Shown piece after piece: positions 1 to 6,664 of a stretch of 12,339 bases of DNA. This DNA is from Halobacteria archaeon. Its GTDB lineage: Bacteria; Pseudomonadota; Gammaproteobacteria; UBA9214. The translations under genes were made by a program, and so were the position numbers. The stretch is taken from NCBI GenBank assembly GCA_013041945.1, contig JABDRC010000369.1, positions 1-12,339 on the forward strand, written 5' to 3'. Below the pieces are notes generated by a model. That model was not told the DNA's origin. It saw only the letters and a list, made by a program, of their open reading frames with translations, and did no database searches. How positions within the stretch are numbered: the first letter of the stretch is position 1; each line of letters starts with the position of its first letter.

Positions 1-1
1 G

Positions 2-706
2 GACAATCCCTACAACATGCGCTTCATCAATGACGACCTGGCCGGTTACCTGCTAGCTGTCATCGGCAATATTTTAAAAAGCCCCTCTGCTGCTTCCTTT
101 ACCGGCGCCGACCCGCGGCACCGGCAGCTCTTTTCACCGGATAATCGGGTCGCCTGGGGATGGAAGGACCCGCGCAATACCTTCACGGCCGGAATCTGGG
201 CCGCTGCCTTCGCGGATGCGAAACTGGTTCATGTATGCCGCAACCCGCTGGATGTCGCGGCCAGCCTGCAACAGCGCGAACAGGAAATACTGCAACGCCA
301 CCAGGCACAACTGGCACAGATGAGACCGGAGCAGCTCGACGGGACGCTGCGTCTCCAGCAATCCCCCAGGCTGTTTCATTTAGAGGAAGGCCTGAAGCTC
401 TGGGAGGAATACACGACACAGGCACTCGTGCTGGAAAAACAGTTCGGTGCCAATGCCGTTCGCGTCCGCTATGAGGACTTTCTTGCCGATCCGGTCAAGG
501 AACTCGGCACGCTGGCAGACTTTGCCGGACTTCATGCCGGTGCGGAGTTGCTGCAGGCCGCGGTCGCACAGGTCAATCCCGCGCGGCGCTATGCCTTCAC
601 GAATGATCCGGAGCTAGTGGATGCATACCGCGGTTTTCGCAAGCGTGACATTATGCAGACGCTCGGCTATGACGCGTTGGAAGAACAGTGCACCTCGGCC
701 GCCTGA
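2..706 (+). CDS. Sulfotransferase family protein, 5' end cut off by window
   Basis: Likely a PAPS-dependent sulfotransferase that moves a sulfuryl group onto a hydroxyl or amine acceptor; the acceptor cannot be read from sequence. The frame is open from the first bases (D-N-P-Y-N before the first Met at 17), so the gene starts upstream and about 234 C-terminal residues are visible. Two family signatures are seen: WGWKDPR at visible residues 52-58, and VHVCRNPLDVAASL at 76-89, whose Arg and Ser eight positions later match the motif that binds the 3'-phosphate of PAPS. The 5'-phosphosulfate loop (usually near the N-terminus) lies outside the window. A late YEDFLADP segment is also typical of bacterial sulfotransferases. 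It ends 12 nt before a glycosyltransferase-like gene on the same strand, which suggests a shared role in decorating a glycan or surface polymer (inference). Confidence 0.8.
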   Translation, partial: DNPYNMRFINDDLAGYLLAVIGNILKSPSAASFTGADPRHRQLFSPDNRVAWGWKDPRNTFTAGIWAAAFADAKLVHVCRNPLDVAASLQQREQEILQRHQAQLAQMRPEQLDGTLRLQQSPRLFHLEEGLKLWEEYTTQALVLEKQFGANAVRVRYEDFLADPVKELGTLADFAGLHAGAELLQAAVAQVNPARRYAFTNDPELVDAYRGFRKRDIMQTLGYDALEEQCTSAA

Positions 707-718
707 ACACCTCGCACC

Positions 719-1567
719 ATGTCTGACAGCTACTGTATCTGGATCGTCACGCCACCGGGGTATGCCCACGCCGCGGCCTTCCATGAGGTCGCTATCGGCC
801 TGCAGGGCGGTTTCCGCGAGCTTGGTATGCAAGTACCCATTGTGCAGGACAGGGCACGCATCCGCAGCCGGGCCATCGTACTGGGTGCCAACCTGCTGCC
901 GGACATGCCGGGTGTAAAACCCCCGGGCAAGAGCATCCTGTTCAACCTGGAACAGATCACACCCGGCTCCGGGTGGCTGACGACGGGCTATCTCAAGTTA
1001 CTGAAACGCCACCCTGTCTGGGACTACAGCCGCTACAATATCGAACAGCTGGGAAAACTCGGCATCAGCAACATCACGCATTGCCCGATCGGCTACAGCG
1101 ACGTGCTGCAACGCATCGCGCCCGCACCGGAAAAGGACATCGATGTGCTGTTCTACGGTTCGATCAACCCGCGCCGGCTGGCAATACTGGAGGCACTGGC
1201 CAGGGCAGACCTCAGGGTCGAGACGCTGTTCGGGGTGTATGGCGAACAGCGCGACGCGGTCATTGCGCGCAGCAGGCTGGTGCTCAATATTCACTATTAT
1301 CCGGCGAAAATATTCGAGATCGTGCGTATTTCCTGGCTGCTCGCCAATGCGGTGTGTGTTGTCTCGGAAGATTCACCGCTCGACAGCGCGCTTGAATCCG
1401 TGCAGGACGGTATCGTGCAGGCACCCTACGACAGGCTGGTTGACACCTGCCGGAAAGTGATACGCAACAACCGGTGGGAAACAACGGGCCGCAAGGGTTA
1501 CGAGATATTCTCCGGCAACCGGCAGTCTGCTTACCTGAGGGGAATCATCGGCAGGAAGGCCGCCTGA
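719..1567 (+). CDS. Glycosyltransferase-like protein (CgeB / GT family 1-like)
   Basis: Predicted cytoplasmic glycosyltransferase of 282 residues; donor and acceptor are unknown. The N-terminal half (about 1-110) has a Rossmann-like look. It is followed by a conserved run with NLEQ (about residue 78), VWDYS, then DVLFYGSINPRR near 142-153 and LFGVYG...RD...LVLNIHYY, ending in an acidic FEIVR...VVSED stretch. Such patterns are usual in GT-B type family 1/CgeB-like proteins, often encoded in polysaccharide or modification clusters. The ATG at 719 was chosen because it directly follows the sulfotransferase stop (12-nt gap) and the first residues are family-like; the ribosome binding site is weak, so translation is probably coupled. 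The gene ends 66 nt from the convergent merR gene. I am confident in the fold family but not in the substrate. Confidence 0.68.
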   Translation: MSDSYCIWIVTPPGYAHAAAFHEVAIGLQGGFRELGMQVPIVQDRARIRSRAIVLGANLLPDMPGVKPPGKSILFNLEQITPGSGWLTTGYLKLLKRHPVWDYSRYNIEQLGKLGISNITHCPIGYSDVLQRIAPAPEKDIDVLFYGSINPRRLAILEALARADLRVETLFGVYGEQRDAVIARSRLVLNIHYYPAKIFEIVRISWLLANAVCVVSEDSPLDSALESVQDGIVQAPYDRLVDTCRKVIRNNRWETTGRKGYEIFSGNRQSAYLRGIIGRKAA

Positions 1568-1633
1568 TACGTTGGGCATACTTACATAGTGCCGATCGAT
1601 CCGTATCCGGTCCGCGCCTTTCACCGGAAACAC

Positions 1634-2605
1634 TTACTCATGTATTTCGATTCCCTCGACCTCGATGACATGCGCGAGAGCGTTTTCGATCAGATCCCTC
1701 GCCTGCGAAGTAGTGGCATGCAAATAGGCATGCAATGCCGCATCCTTGCTGTTGCGGTTCTCGCACTCCGCGCTGTAACGTTCGAAGGCCACCAGGTCAG
1801 TGATCAGTTCTGCCAGGTGCCTGGGACATTCGCACTTCATCGCGGGTGAAACCTGCGCCAGCCTCGAGAGCGTCTCATTGCTGTACCGTCGCGGTGATAC
1901 CGTGAGGCTGGTGCCTGCACGCTCGTGAGATCGATCAACTTCTGCATGCTGTGGGCGCATACCCCGGCACAGGTTGCGAACAACAACCGGTGTGACAGGT
2001 GCCCTGACGGTTTGAATACGTGCAGCGGGCAGTCGCTGCAGGGCATCGGAGGCAGCAAACCGGTAAACAATCAGCGCTTTCTGCGCGCCGGCATCTTCCA
2101 TCCATTTGATGATCTGCCGCGTCGTATCGGTATGCACTGTCGGAATCTCGATCACCATGACATCCACCGTTGCGGCTGGATGCGCCTGCACGCAGCTTTC
2201 CATGTCCGTGCAGGCAGCGAGCAATTCGATACCATCCAGACTTTCGATTTCCGCCTGCAGCCTGGCGGCAATTGTTTCACCCACCGCAATAATCCTGCAG
2301 GGTTCGCTGACTGCCTTGCCAGCGGCAGGGGCCGAACCGAAATTCCCCGATGACCTGTCCTTCAGTGTCGCCGTATCAAGCCCGGCGATGCTACCGATGG
2401 CATCACCCGCGTCAACCAGCTGCTTGATCAGCTGCAATCGCTCAATGTGTTCCCTTGTATATTCGCGCCCGCCACCTGCCGACCGCAGGGGCTCAACAAC
2501 GGCATAGCGTCGTTCCCAGACACGCAGGGTGTCCGGGCTGATACCTGTCAGTCTGGCGACGGTTCCAATGCGGTATTTCTGTTCCGCCCCGGGATTGGCT
2601 GTCAT
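1634..2605 (-). CDS. MerR-family transcriptional regulator with CxCPxH C-terminal domain
   Basis: A DNA-binding regulator of 323 residues. Residues 11-75 form a MerR-type winged helix (YRIGTVARLTGISPDTLRVWERRY, here split by no gap, followed by GGGREYT). Residues about 100-210 look like a Rossmann/receiver-like or degenerate cobalamin-binding fold, but I see no DxHxxG cobalamin motif and no W-x9-EH light-sensing motif of CarH/LitR. The C-terminal part (about 255-320) is helical and carries C258-x-C260-P-x-H263 plus C281, a possible metal or redox site (inference). The start is supported by GGAGGA 3 nt from the ATG, a rather short spacing. It is divergent from a 42-residue membrane peptide gene, and the 146-nt gap holds a promoter with a dyad in its spacer, the usual layout for a LitR/CarA-like repressor and its target. 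Function of the target is unknown. Confidence 0.82.
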   Translation of the reverse strand: MTANPGAEQKYRIGTVARLTGISPDTLRVWERRYAVVEPLRSAGGGREYTREHIERLQLIKQLVDAGDAIGSIAGLDTATLKDRSSGNFGSAPAAGKAVSEPCRIIAVGETIAARLQAEIESLDGIELLAACTDMESCVQAHPAATVDVMVIEIPTVHTDTTRQIIKWMEDAGAQKALIVYRFAASDALQRLPAARIQTVRAPVTPVVVRNLCRGMRPQHAEVDRSHERAGTSLTVSPRRYSNETLSRLAQVSPAMKCECPRHLAELITDLVAFERYSAECENRNSKDAALHAYLHATTSQARDLIENALAHVIEVEGIEIHE

Positions 2606-2656
2606 GAATCCTCCTGCAGGTGTTGGTTGAATGCTATCCAGCAGTGCGCGGAGATG

Positions 2657-2688
2657 ATTTTAAACAAAACCTTGACAAATACAACTTG
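2657..2688 (-). promoter_or_regulatory. Possible merR promoter
   Basis: Reading leftwards, a weak -35-like TTGTAT (2688-2683) is followed after about 20 nt by TTAAAAT, giving a TAAAAT -10 candidate at 2662-2657, about 50 nt upstream of the merR start. It overlaps the dyad described for the divergent promoter, so one bound regulator could control both genes. The -35 match is poor and this is a tentative call. Confidence 0.3.
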
Positions 2689-2700
2689 TAGAAGTATTGT
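2672..2700 (+). promoter_or_regulatory. Sigma-70-like promoter with MerR-type dyad in the spacer
   Basis: TTGACA (2672-2677) and TATTGT (2695-2700) are separated by exactly 17 nt, a near-consensus sigma-70 promoter pointing at the 42-residue peptide gene. The spacer holds TACAA-C-TTGTA (2680-2690), an exact dyad around one central base. A wider imperfect inverted repeat, GACAAATAC (2674-2682) and GTATTGTC (2694-2701), and TTGAC/GTCAA (2672-2676 and 2705-2709) frame it. MerR activators usually need a 19-20 nt spacer, whereas a 17-nt spacer with the operator inside fits repression, as in CarA/LitR systems. That the neighbouring MerR protein binds here is inference. Confidence 0.65.
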
Positions 2701-2751
2701 CTAGGTCAAGATGTGGACATGGTGTCGCATCGTCTCAGAGGAGAAATGATC

Positions 2752-2880
2752 ATGAAACCAGTTAAGGCTATGGGTATGACTGCAGATGATTATATGATTT
2801 TCAAGGCTTTTTTTACATTCATGCTAAGCCCATTGATTCTGCTGATCGCGATCGCTGCCGGCCTTGCGGCCACCACGTGA
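2752..2880 (+). CDS. Small single-pass membrane peptide (42 aa), unknown
   Basis: A 42-residue ORF that I do not recognise. Residues 1-15 are polar with several Met (MKPVKAMGMTADDYM). Residues about 16-39 are almost wholly hydrophobic (IFKAFFTFMLSPLILLIAIAAG), consistent with one membrane-spanning helix containing a central Ser-Pro kink. AGAGGAG lies about 8 nt upstream of the ATG at 2752, an excellent ribosome binding site; in-frame ATG codons at 2746 and 2749 are too close to it to be preferred. It has its own near-consensus promoter and faces the merR gene, so it is the best candidate target of that regulator. It could be a stress-induced membrane peptide or a component acting with a partner elsewhere. 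The promoter, ribosome binding site and coherent hydrophobic helix together argue that it is real. Confidence 0.65.
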   Translation: MKPVKAMGMTADDYMIFKAFFTFMLSPLILLIAIAAGLAATT

Positions 2881-3265
2881 GGCGGGTCAGAAGGCAATAT
2901 TAATTGGTATATGGACATAACATGTACAAGCGCCCAGTGCATTACATCACCTGCATGAAGCGTCGCAGCTGTTCCTTGACCGGCGGGCTGTCACCCACGG
3001 TGACAATCTCAACCGACCCGGTCGGGAGCATCTGTGGCGATCGCAGGGGCTGGCTAGTCCGGGACCGACGGTTTGCGCAGGTCAACGGGTGTCATTACTC
3101 GCCGGAAAGAAATGATGCGGCTGGCCGTTCCAACGTCCAGGCCAGTGTAGTTCACCGCTACCGCACTGAGCCGGTATCCACCGGGGTTCCGGCAAACACG
3201 GCGAGAGAGGGCGTCAGCTTGCAGCATGGATCTGCAGCCACAAGAGATCGTTAACAGGAGGAAAC
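2881..3265. other. Gene-free stretch, possibly holding a decayed gene
   Basis: This 385-nt stretch has no convincing intact gene. The longest + frame (2904-3254) has no ribosome binding site and an atypical Cys/Arg/Ser-rich composition. On the - strand three different frames each give a short protein-like segment: one ends in TPSLAVFAGTPVDTGSVR, one covers 3227-3054 and contains YRLSAVAVNYTGLDVGTASR, and one ends near 2942 with VEIVTVGDSPPVKEQLRRF. That pattern could be a gene broken by frameshifts, but it could also be chance. The last bases (from about 3252) contain the ribosome binding site of the next gene. Confidence 0.3.
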
Positions 3266-3427
3266 ATGTTACAGATGTGTGCAATTGATTCCAAACCTCG
3301 CACAAAACAGCCTGCAGCGAAGAAAGTCGGTCGGCAGGCGTTGCATCGAAAAGCCCTGGCACGCAAGAGAATCGAACGCTGGCGTGACGAGAAGCGCCTG
3401 AGGCGGGAAATTTCGGAATTGTGGTGA
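3266..3427 (+). CDS. Small basic protein (53 aa), possibly PA3496-like
   Basis: A 53-residue ORF preceded by AGGAGGA about 5-6 nt from the ATG, one of the best ribosome binding sites in the window. The N-terminal part is Lys/Ala/Pro-rich, and the C-terminal half (about 28-53) is a highly charged predicted helix, LARKRIERWRDEKRLRREI, ending in SELW. The Arg-Ile-Glu ... Glu-Lys-x-Leu-Arg pattern close to the C-terminus resembles small gammaproteobacterial proteins annotated as the PA3496 family (putative envelope integrity), from memory and not verified. It is convergent with fliK and ends 52 nt from the fliK stop. A nucleic-acid-binding or protein-adaptor role is equally possible. No clear promoter is visible immediately upstream. 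Confidence 0.6.
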   Translation: MLQMCAIDSKPRTKQPAAKKVGRQALHRKALARKRIERWRDEKRLRREISELW

Positions 3428-3447
3428 GAAGCATGCCGGTACAGCAT

Positions 3448-3480
3448 GGCGCAGGAAACATGCGCCGCTAACACTGCGGC
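3448..3480. terminator. Possible bidirectional hairpin between convergent genes
   Basis: Two mutually exclusive short stems lie between the 53-aa gene and fliK: GGCGCA (3448-3453) with TGCGCC (3461-3466), and GCCGC (3464-3468) with GCGGC (3476-3480). Position between convergent stops suits a shared terminator, but neither side has a T-tract, so intrinsic termination is doubtful. Confidence 0.3.
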
Positions 3481-4748
3481 TAGATGTAGTAATCCACCAG
3501 GCCGGTTGCTTCCATTGATCCGGATTCCGGGCTGATTGCCTGCTCACTGGCCATCAATAAATCGTCATCACTCGAATTCTTGTTTGCAGCTGTCGCCTGT
3601 TGTTCCTGACGGCCGGGTGCATTTTCCTGCGAGACATTTACGTCAACGATATCGAGGCCGCTTTGCGCGAACATTTCACGCAGCCGCGGTAACGCCGATT
3701 CCAGCGCCTCACGAACCGCCGCATGCTGACTGGCAAACGCGAGGGTGGCCTTGTCACCCTCCAGCTGAACCTGCATTTCAAGAGGCCCCAGGTGTTGCGG
3801 GTTCAGGCGCAGGCTGGCCGCATGGATGTTCTGCGACACATGCCAGACCACCTGTTGACCGACCGCACGCCCCCAGCCCGCCTCGCCGACCGGGATCGCA
3901 ACCCGCGCCGTTGTGGAGATGTTCGCGATATCATTCAATATTGGCGTATAGGATACTGCCGTATTGTCCGTCGACGAATTCGCCCTGGCGATACCGTTCA
4001 GCAAACGCGCCGCCTGCCGGTTACCCCCCAGCGACTGCTGCAGGCCGTCCTGCGCCACCTGGGCGGCCAGCGCCTGCTGTATGCCGGCGCGGACTGCCAC
4101 CTGCACGGCATCCGTGACCGTACCTGTCGAACCGTTGCCGGTTGGCGGTAATGGTTGTGACGGGACGGCGGCCCCGGTCTCACCGCGGTTTACAGTATTG
4201 CGGACAACATCCCGGACCACGCTCGCCACCTCATCCGGATCCATCGCAGGCTGCGGCAGGCGGGCACCGGTAACGACCGCGGTGTCGCGCTCGCCCGCCG
4301 GCCGTGTGTCTGTACCATTCACAACCGGCACCTCAACGGGTGCTACCGGTATTGATGCCAATGCGGCCGCTGGCACGGCGTTTGCGGCGGGTTCAGCCGT
4401 TGGCACAGCCCCCTCCGGCACTTCGATCTGCTCGACCTGCGCAACGTCCACGACCTGCGCGACTTGCTCCAGGTCCGCGTGGTTCAGCAGTGACGATATG
4501 GCATCATGCTCCACGGAGGCCGCGTGCTGCGCGCCGCCTTCCGGCAAAGACTGTTCGCCCGGCAAGGGATTGCCGCCCGTATCGCCGGTGCGCTCTTCCA
4601 CCGGAGGACGGACCGCCTGCTCGCGGGCAGGAGACAACACCTCGGAAAACGGCGTGGTTTCGCCGTTCCCTGCGGCTTTTTCCTGTGTATTGCCCTTGTT
4701 TCCCGTGGCCGTTGTGGCGACATTGATCGCCTGAATCGCTTTTTCCAT
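3480..4748 (-). CDS. fliK: Flagellar hook-length control protein FliK
   Basis: Secreted molecular ruler that measures the hook and switches the export gate (FlhB) from rod/hook to filament substrates. The 422 residues show the usual two-part plan. A long low-complexity N-terminal ruler region (about 1-280) is rich in Ala, Val, Pro, Thr and Gln. A conserved C-terminal Flg_hook domain (about 288-377) contains LRLNPQHLGPLEMQV (313-327) and a following amphipathic helix, RLREMFAQSGLDIVDVNV. A polar tail of about 45 residues ends the protein. The length is in the normal range. Unlike the upstream flagellar genes it does not overlap its neighbour: a 72-nt gap separates it from fliJ, and that gap holds a sigma-54-like promoter. 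The ribosome binding site is modest (GGGATG). The identification is secure from domain plus context. Confidence 0.93.
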   Translation of the reverse strand: MEKAIQAINVATTATGNKGNTQEKAAGNGETTPFSEVLSPAREQAVRPPVEERTGDTGGNPLPGEQSLPEGGAQHAASVEHDAISSLLNHADLEQVAQVVDVAQVEQIEVPEGAVPTAEPAANAVPAAALASIPVAPVEVPVVNGTDTRPAGERDTAVVTGARLPQPAMDPDEVASVVRDVVRNTVNRGETGAAVPSQPLPPTGNGSTGTVTDAVQVAVRAGIQQALAAQVAQDGLQQSLGGNRQAARLLNGIARANSSTDNTAVSYTPILNDIANISTTARVAIPVGEAGWGRAVGQQVVWHVSQNIHAASLRLNPQHLGPLEMQVQLEGDKATLAFASQHAAVREALESALPRLREMFAQSGLDIVDVNVSQENAPGRQEQQATAANKNSSDDDLLMASEQAISPESGSMEATGLVDYYI

Positions 4749-4789
4749 AGTGACATCCCTGTGCTCTGATCGTGTCCTGGATAGAACAA

Positions 4790-4805
4790 TGCAACTTCCA
4801 GGCCA
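4790..4805 (-). promoter_or_regulatory. Sigma-54 (-24/-12) promoter for fliK
   Basis: On the - strand the site reads TGGCCTGGAAGTTGCA. Compared with the consensus TGGCACG-N4-TTGCA it keeps TGGC, the G at position 7, and a perfect TTGCA, with correct GG-to-GC spacing; two central bases differ. The predicted start of transcription is near 4779, about 30 nt before the fliK ATG, and the site lies entirely in the fliJ-fliK gap. In Pseudomonas-type hierarchies some hook-stage genes use sigma-54 with FleR, so a separate fliK promoter is plausible. Confidence 0.6.
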
Positions 4806-4820
4806 GTTTTTCAGGACAGT

Positions 4821-5264
4821 TCAGCCGGGGATGCGCCGCCAGCGCTGCAGGGCATGCTCGTTGGACTCCGACTGCTCACGGCGTTCGCTGTCTGTCCGTT
4901 CCTGTTGCCGATGCCGGTCATTCAGCTTGTCGAGCGCGCCGAGGCGCTGTTTTTCCTGCAGCCAGCCTTGCCGGGCATGTCCCGCTTCCTGCTCCAGCCC
5001 GGCCAGCACCTGTTGCTGCTGGCGTATCGCCTCGTCGAGACGACCGAGAAAAACCCGGTAGTCCTTCATCTGCATGGCGTTCAGGCCGCTGCGCGTCTTG
5101 TGTTGCAGGCCTTCGATATATTCGTTTCGATAGGTTTCCAGTTCCGCCAGTTTCTGTACGGCGCCGTCTACACGGGTGCGCGCCTCTCCCAGTGTGCGGG
5201 CGGCAGCCTGTTCACTCTCCCGGGCCTTGTCGATAACCGGGCCCAATCGTCTTGACGGTTTCAT
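4821..5264 (-). CDS. fliJ: Flagellar export chaperone/stalk protein FliJ
   Basis: Cytoplasmic coiled-coil component of the flagellar type III export apparatus. It sits in the centre of the FliI hexamer, like the gamma subunit of F1-ATPase, and links to FlhA. The 147 residues are almost entirely charged heptad-like helix (for example LDEAIRQQQQVLAGLEQEAG around 77-96 and a very acidic/basic C-terminal third), the normal size and composition for FliJ, which has little sequence conservation. Its ATG overlaps the fliI stop in the form ATGA (4 nt), and its ribosome binding site AAGGAGAA lies inside the end of fliI, indicating coupled translation. The position directly after fliI makes the assignment solid despite the weak sequence signature. 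Confidence 0.88.
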   Translation of the reverse strand: MKPSRRLGPVIDKARESEQAAARTLGEARTRVDGAVQKLAELETYRNEYIEGLQHKTRSGLNAMQMKDYRVFLGRLDEAIRQQQQVLAGLEQEAGHARQGWLQEKQRLGALDKLNDRHRQQERTDSERREQSESNEHALQRWRRIPG

Positions 5265-6664
5265 TGATAATTCTCCTTGTTATGACTGCCCACGACAGCC
5301 GGTTCCGTCACCAGTAATTGCTCAAGCTGATGCAAACTGTCTGCCAGCGTTACCGGTTCACGGATATCCTGCCGCAGGAATTCACGCAGACGCGGATGGA
5401 AGGCGATGGCACTGTCGATGCGCGGGTCGCTGCCATGCTGGTAGGCACCCACCGCGATCAGGTCCCGGTTCTGGCGATAGGCGGCATACAACTGTTTTAC
5501 CTGCAGGGCCGCCTGTTGCTGCCGGGTCGATGAAATATCGTGCATGACACGACTGATCGACGACTCGATATCGATGGCCGGATACAGGCCGGACTCGGCA
5601 ATTTCCCGTGACAGCAGCAGGTGACCATCCAGTGTTGCACGGGCCGCGTCGGCCACCGGGTCATTCTGATCATCCCCTTCCGCCAGCACGGTGTAGAACG
5701 CCGTGATCGATCCGGCTGCATCGCTGCCGTTACCGGCACGCTCCACCAGCTGTGCGAGCTTGGCGAACACCGACGGCGGGTAACCCTTGGTTGCCGGTGG
5801 TTCGCCGATGGCCAGTCCGATCTCGCGCTGCGCCTGTGCAAAACGACTCAGGGAATCCATCAACATAAGTACTTTCATGCCGCGGTCACGGAAATACTCG
5901 GCAATGGCGGTCGTCAGCCAGGCCCCGTGCATGCGCATCAGCGGCGGCTCATCGGCCGGCGCCGCCACGACGACTGCACGCTGCATGCCGGTGTCGCCGA
6001 GAATTTTCTGTACGAATTCCTTTACCTCGCGGCCGCGCTCGCCGATCAGACCGACGACCACGACATCGGCCTCGGTGAAGCGCGTCATCATGCCCAGCAG
6101 GACACTCTTGCCGACACCACTGCCGGCAAACAGCCCCATGCGCTGACCACGACCGACGCTGAACAGGGTGTTGATGGACCGGATGCCGACATCGAGCGGC
6201 TGGCTGATCGGCTGGCGGTTGAGTGGATTAATCGGCCGCCCCATCAGCGGAACATGGGCATGTGTTTCGATCGGACCCAGTCCGTCCAGCGGTCTGCCGG
6301 ACGCATCGATCACCCGGCCAAGCATCGCCTCGCCGACCGCAACCTCGGACGAGTGGGCCGAGGGTACGACGCGGGCATTCGGCGTCAGTCCTTCGACATG
6401 CCCGGTCGGCATCAGGTAAGTCTGTTCGCCGGCAAAGCCGACCACCTCGGCCTCGATCTGTTCGCCGCTGGCAGTCAGCACGTCGCAGCGCGATCCGATC
6501 GGGACCTGGCAGCCAACCGCCTCGAGCGTCAGCCCGACCATGCGCGTCAGTCTGCCTTCGACCACGAACGGAACGGTGCGGTCTGCGCGTTCGCGGCCCT
6601 GACGCAGGCGCTCCGCCCAGATCAGGCCGCGCGACGTCGCAGGAAAGTCGTTACCCGTGTTCAT
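5261..6664 (-). CDS. fliI: Flagellum-specific ATPase FliI
   Basis: ATPase of the flagellar type III secretion system; it forms a ring under the export gate and uses ATP to unfold or release substrate-chaperone complexes. The 467 residues match the family length. Visible motifs are a beta-barrel N-terminal domain (about 30-105), Walker A AGSGVGKS (180-187), the conserved GERGREV (208-214), Walker B LMLMDSLSRFAQAQREIG (266-283), and the family's GEPPATKGYPPSVFAKLAQLVERAG segment nearby (from 287). These distinguish FliI/YscN from F1 beta subunits. The start at 6664 overlaps the fliH stop by one base (TGATG type), and the C-terminus overlaps fliJ by 4 nt. Nothing in the active site looks altered. 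Confidence 0.97.
   Translation of the reverse strand: MNTGNDFPATSRGLIWAERLRQGRERADRTVPFVVEGRLTRMVGLTLEAVGCQVPIGSRCDVLTASGEQIEAEVVGFAGEQTYLMPTGHVEGLTPNARVVPSAHSSEVAVGEAMLGRVIDASGRPLDGLGPIETHAHVPLMGRPINPLNRQPISQPLDVGIRSINTLFSVGRGQRMGLFAGSGVGKSVLLGMMTRFTEADVVVVGLIGERGREVKEFVQKILGDTGMQRAVVVAAPADEPPLMRMHGAWLTTAIAEYFRDRGMKVLMLMDSLSRFAQAQREIGLAIGEPPATKGYPPSVFAKLAQLVERAGNGSDAAGSITAFYTVLAEGDDQNDPVADAARATLDGHLLLSREIAESGLYPAIDIESSISRVMHDISSTRQQQAALQVKQLYAAYRQNRDLIAVGAYQHGSDPRIDSAIAFHPRLREFLRQDIREPVTLADSLHQLEQLLVTEPAVVGSHNKENYQ

Noticed and set aside
1606..1628. TCCGGT/ACCGGA inverted repeat between the convergent glycosyltransferase and merR genes, considered as terminator
   Set aside because: Only 6 bp with an 11-nt loop and no T-tract; too weak to call.
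2904..3254. 116-codon + strand frame in the gap after the 42-aa gene
   Set aside because: No ribosome binding site, unlikely composition, and it overlaps the leader of the next gene; treated as non-coding.
3964..4734. 256-codon + strand frame opposite fliK
   Set aside because: Thr/Ser/Ala/Cys-rich antisense reading of the low-complexity FliK ruler region, with no independent signals.
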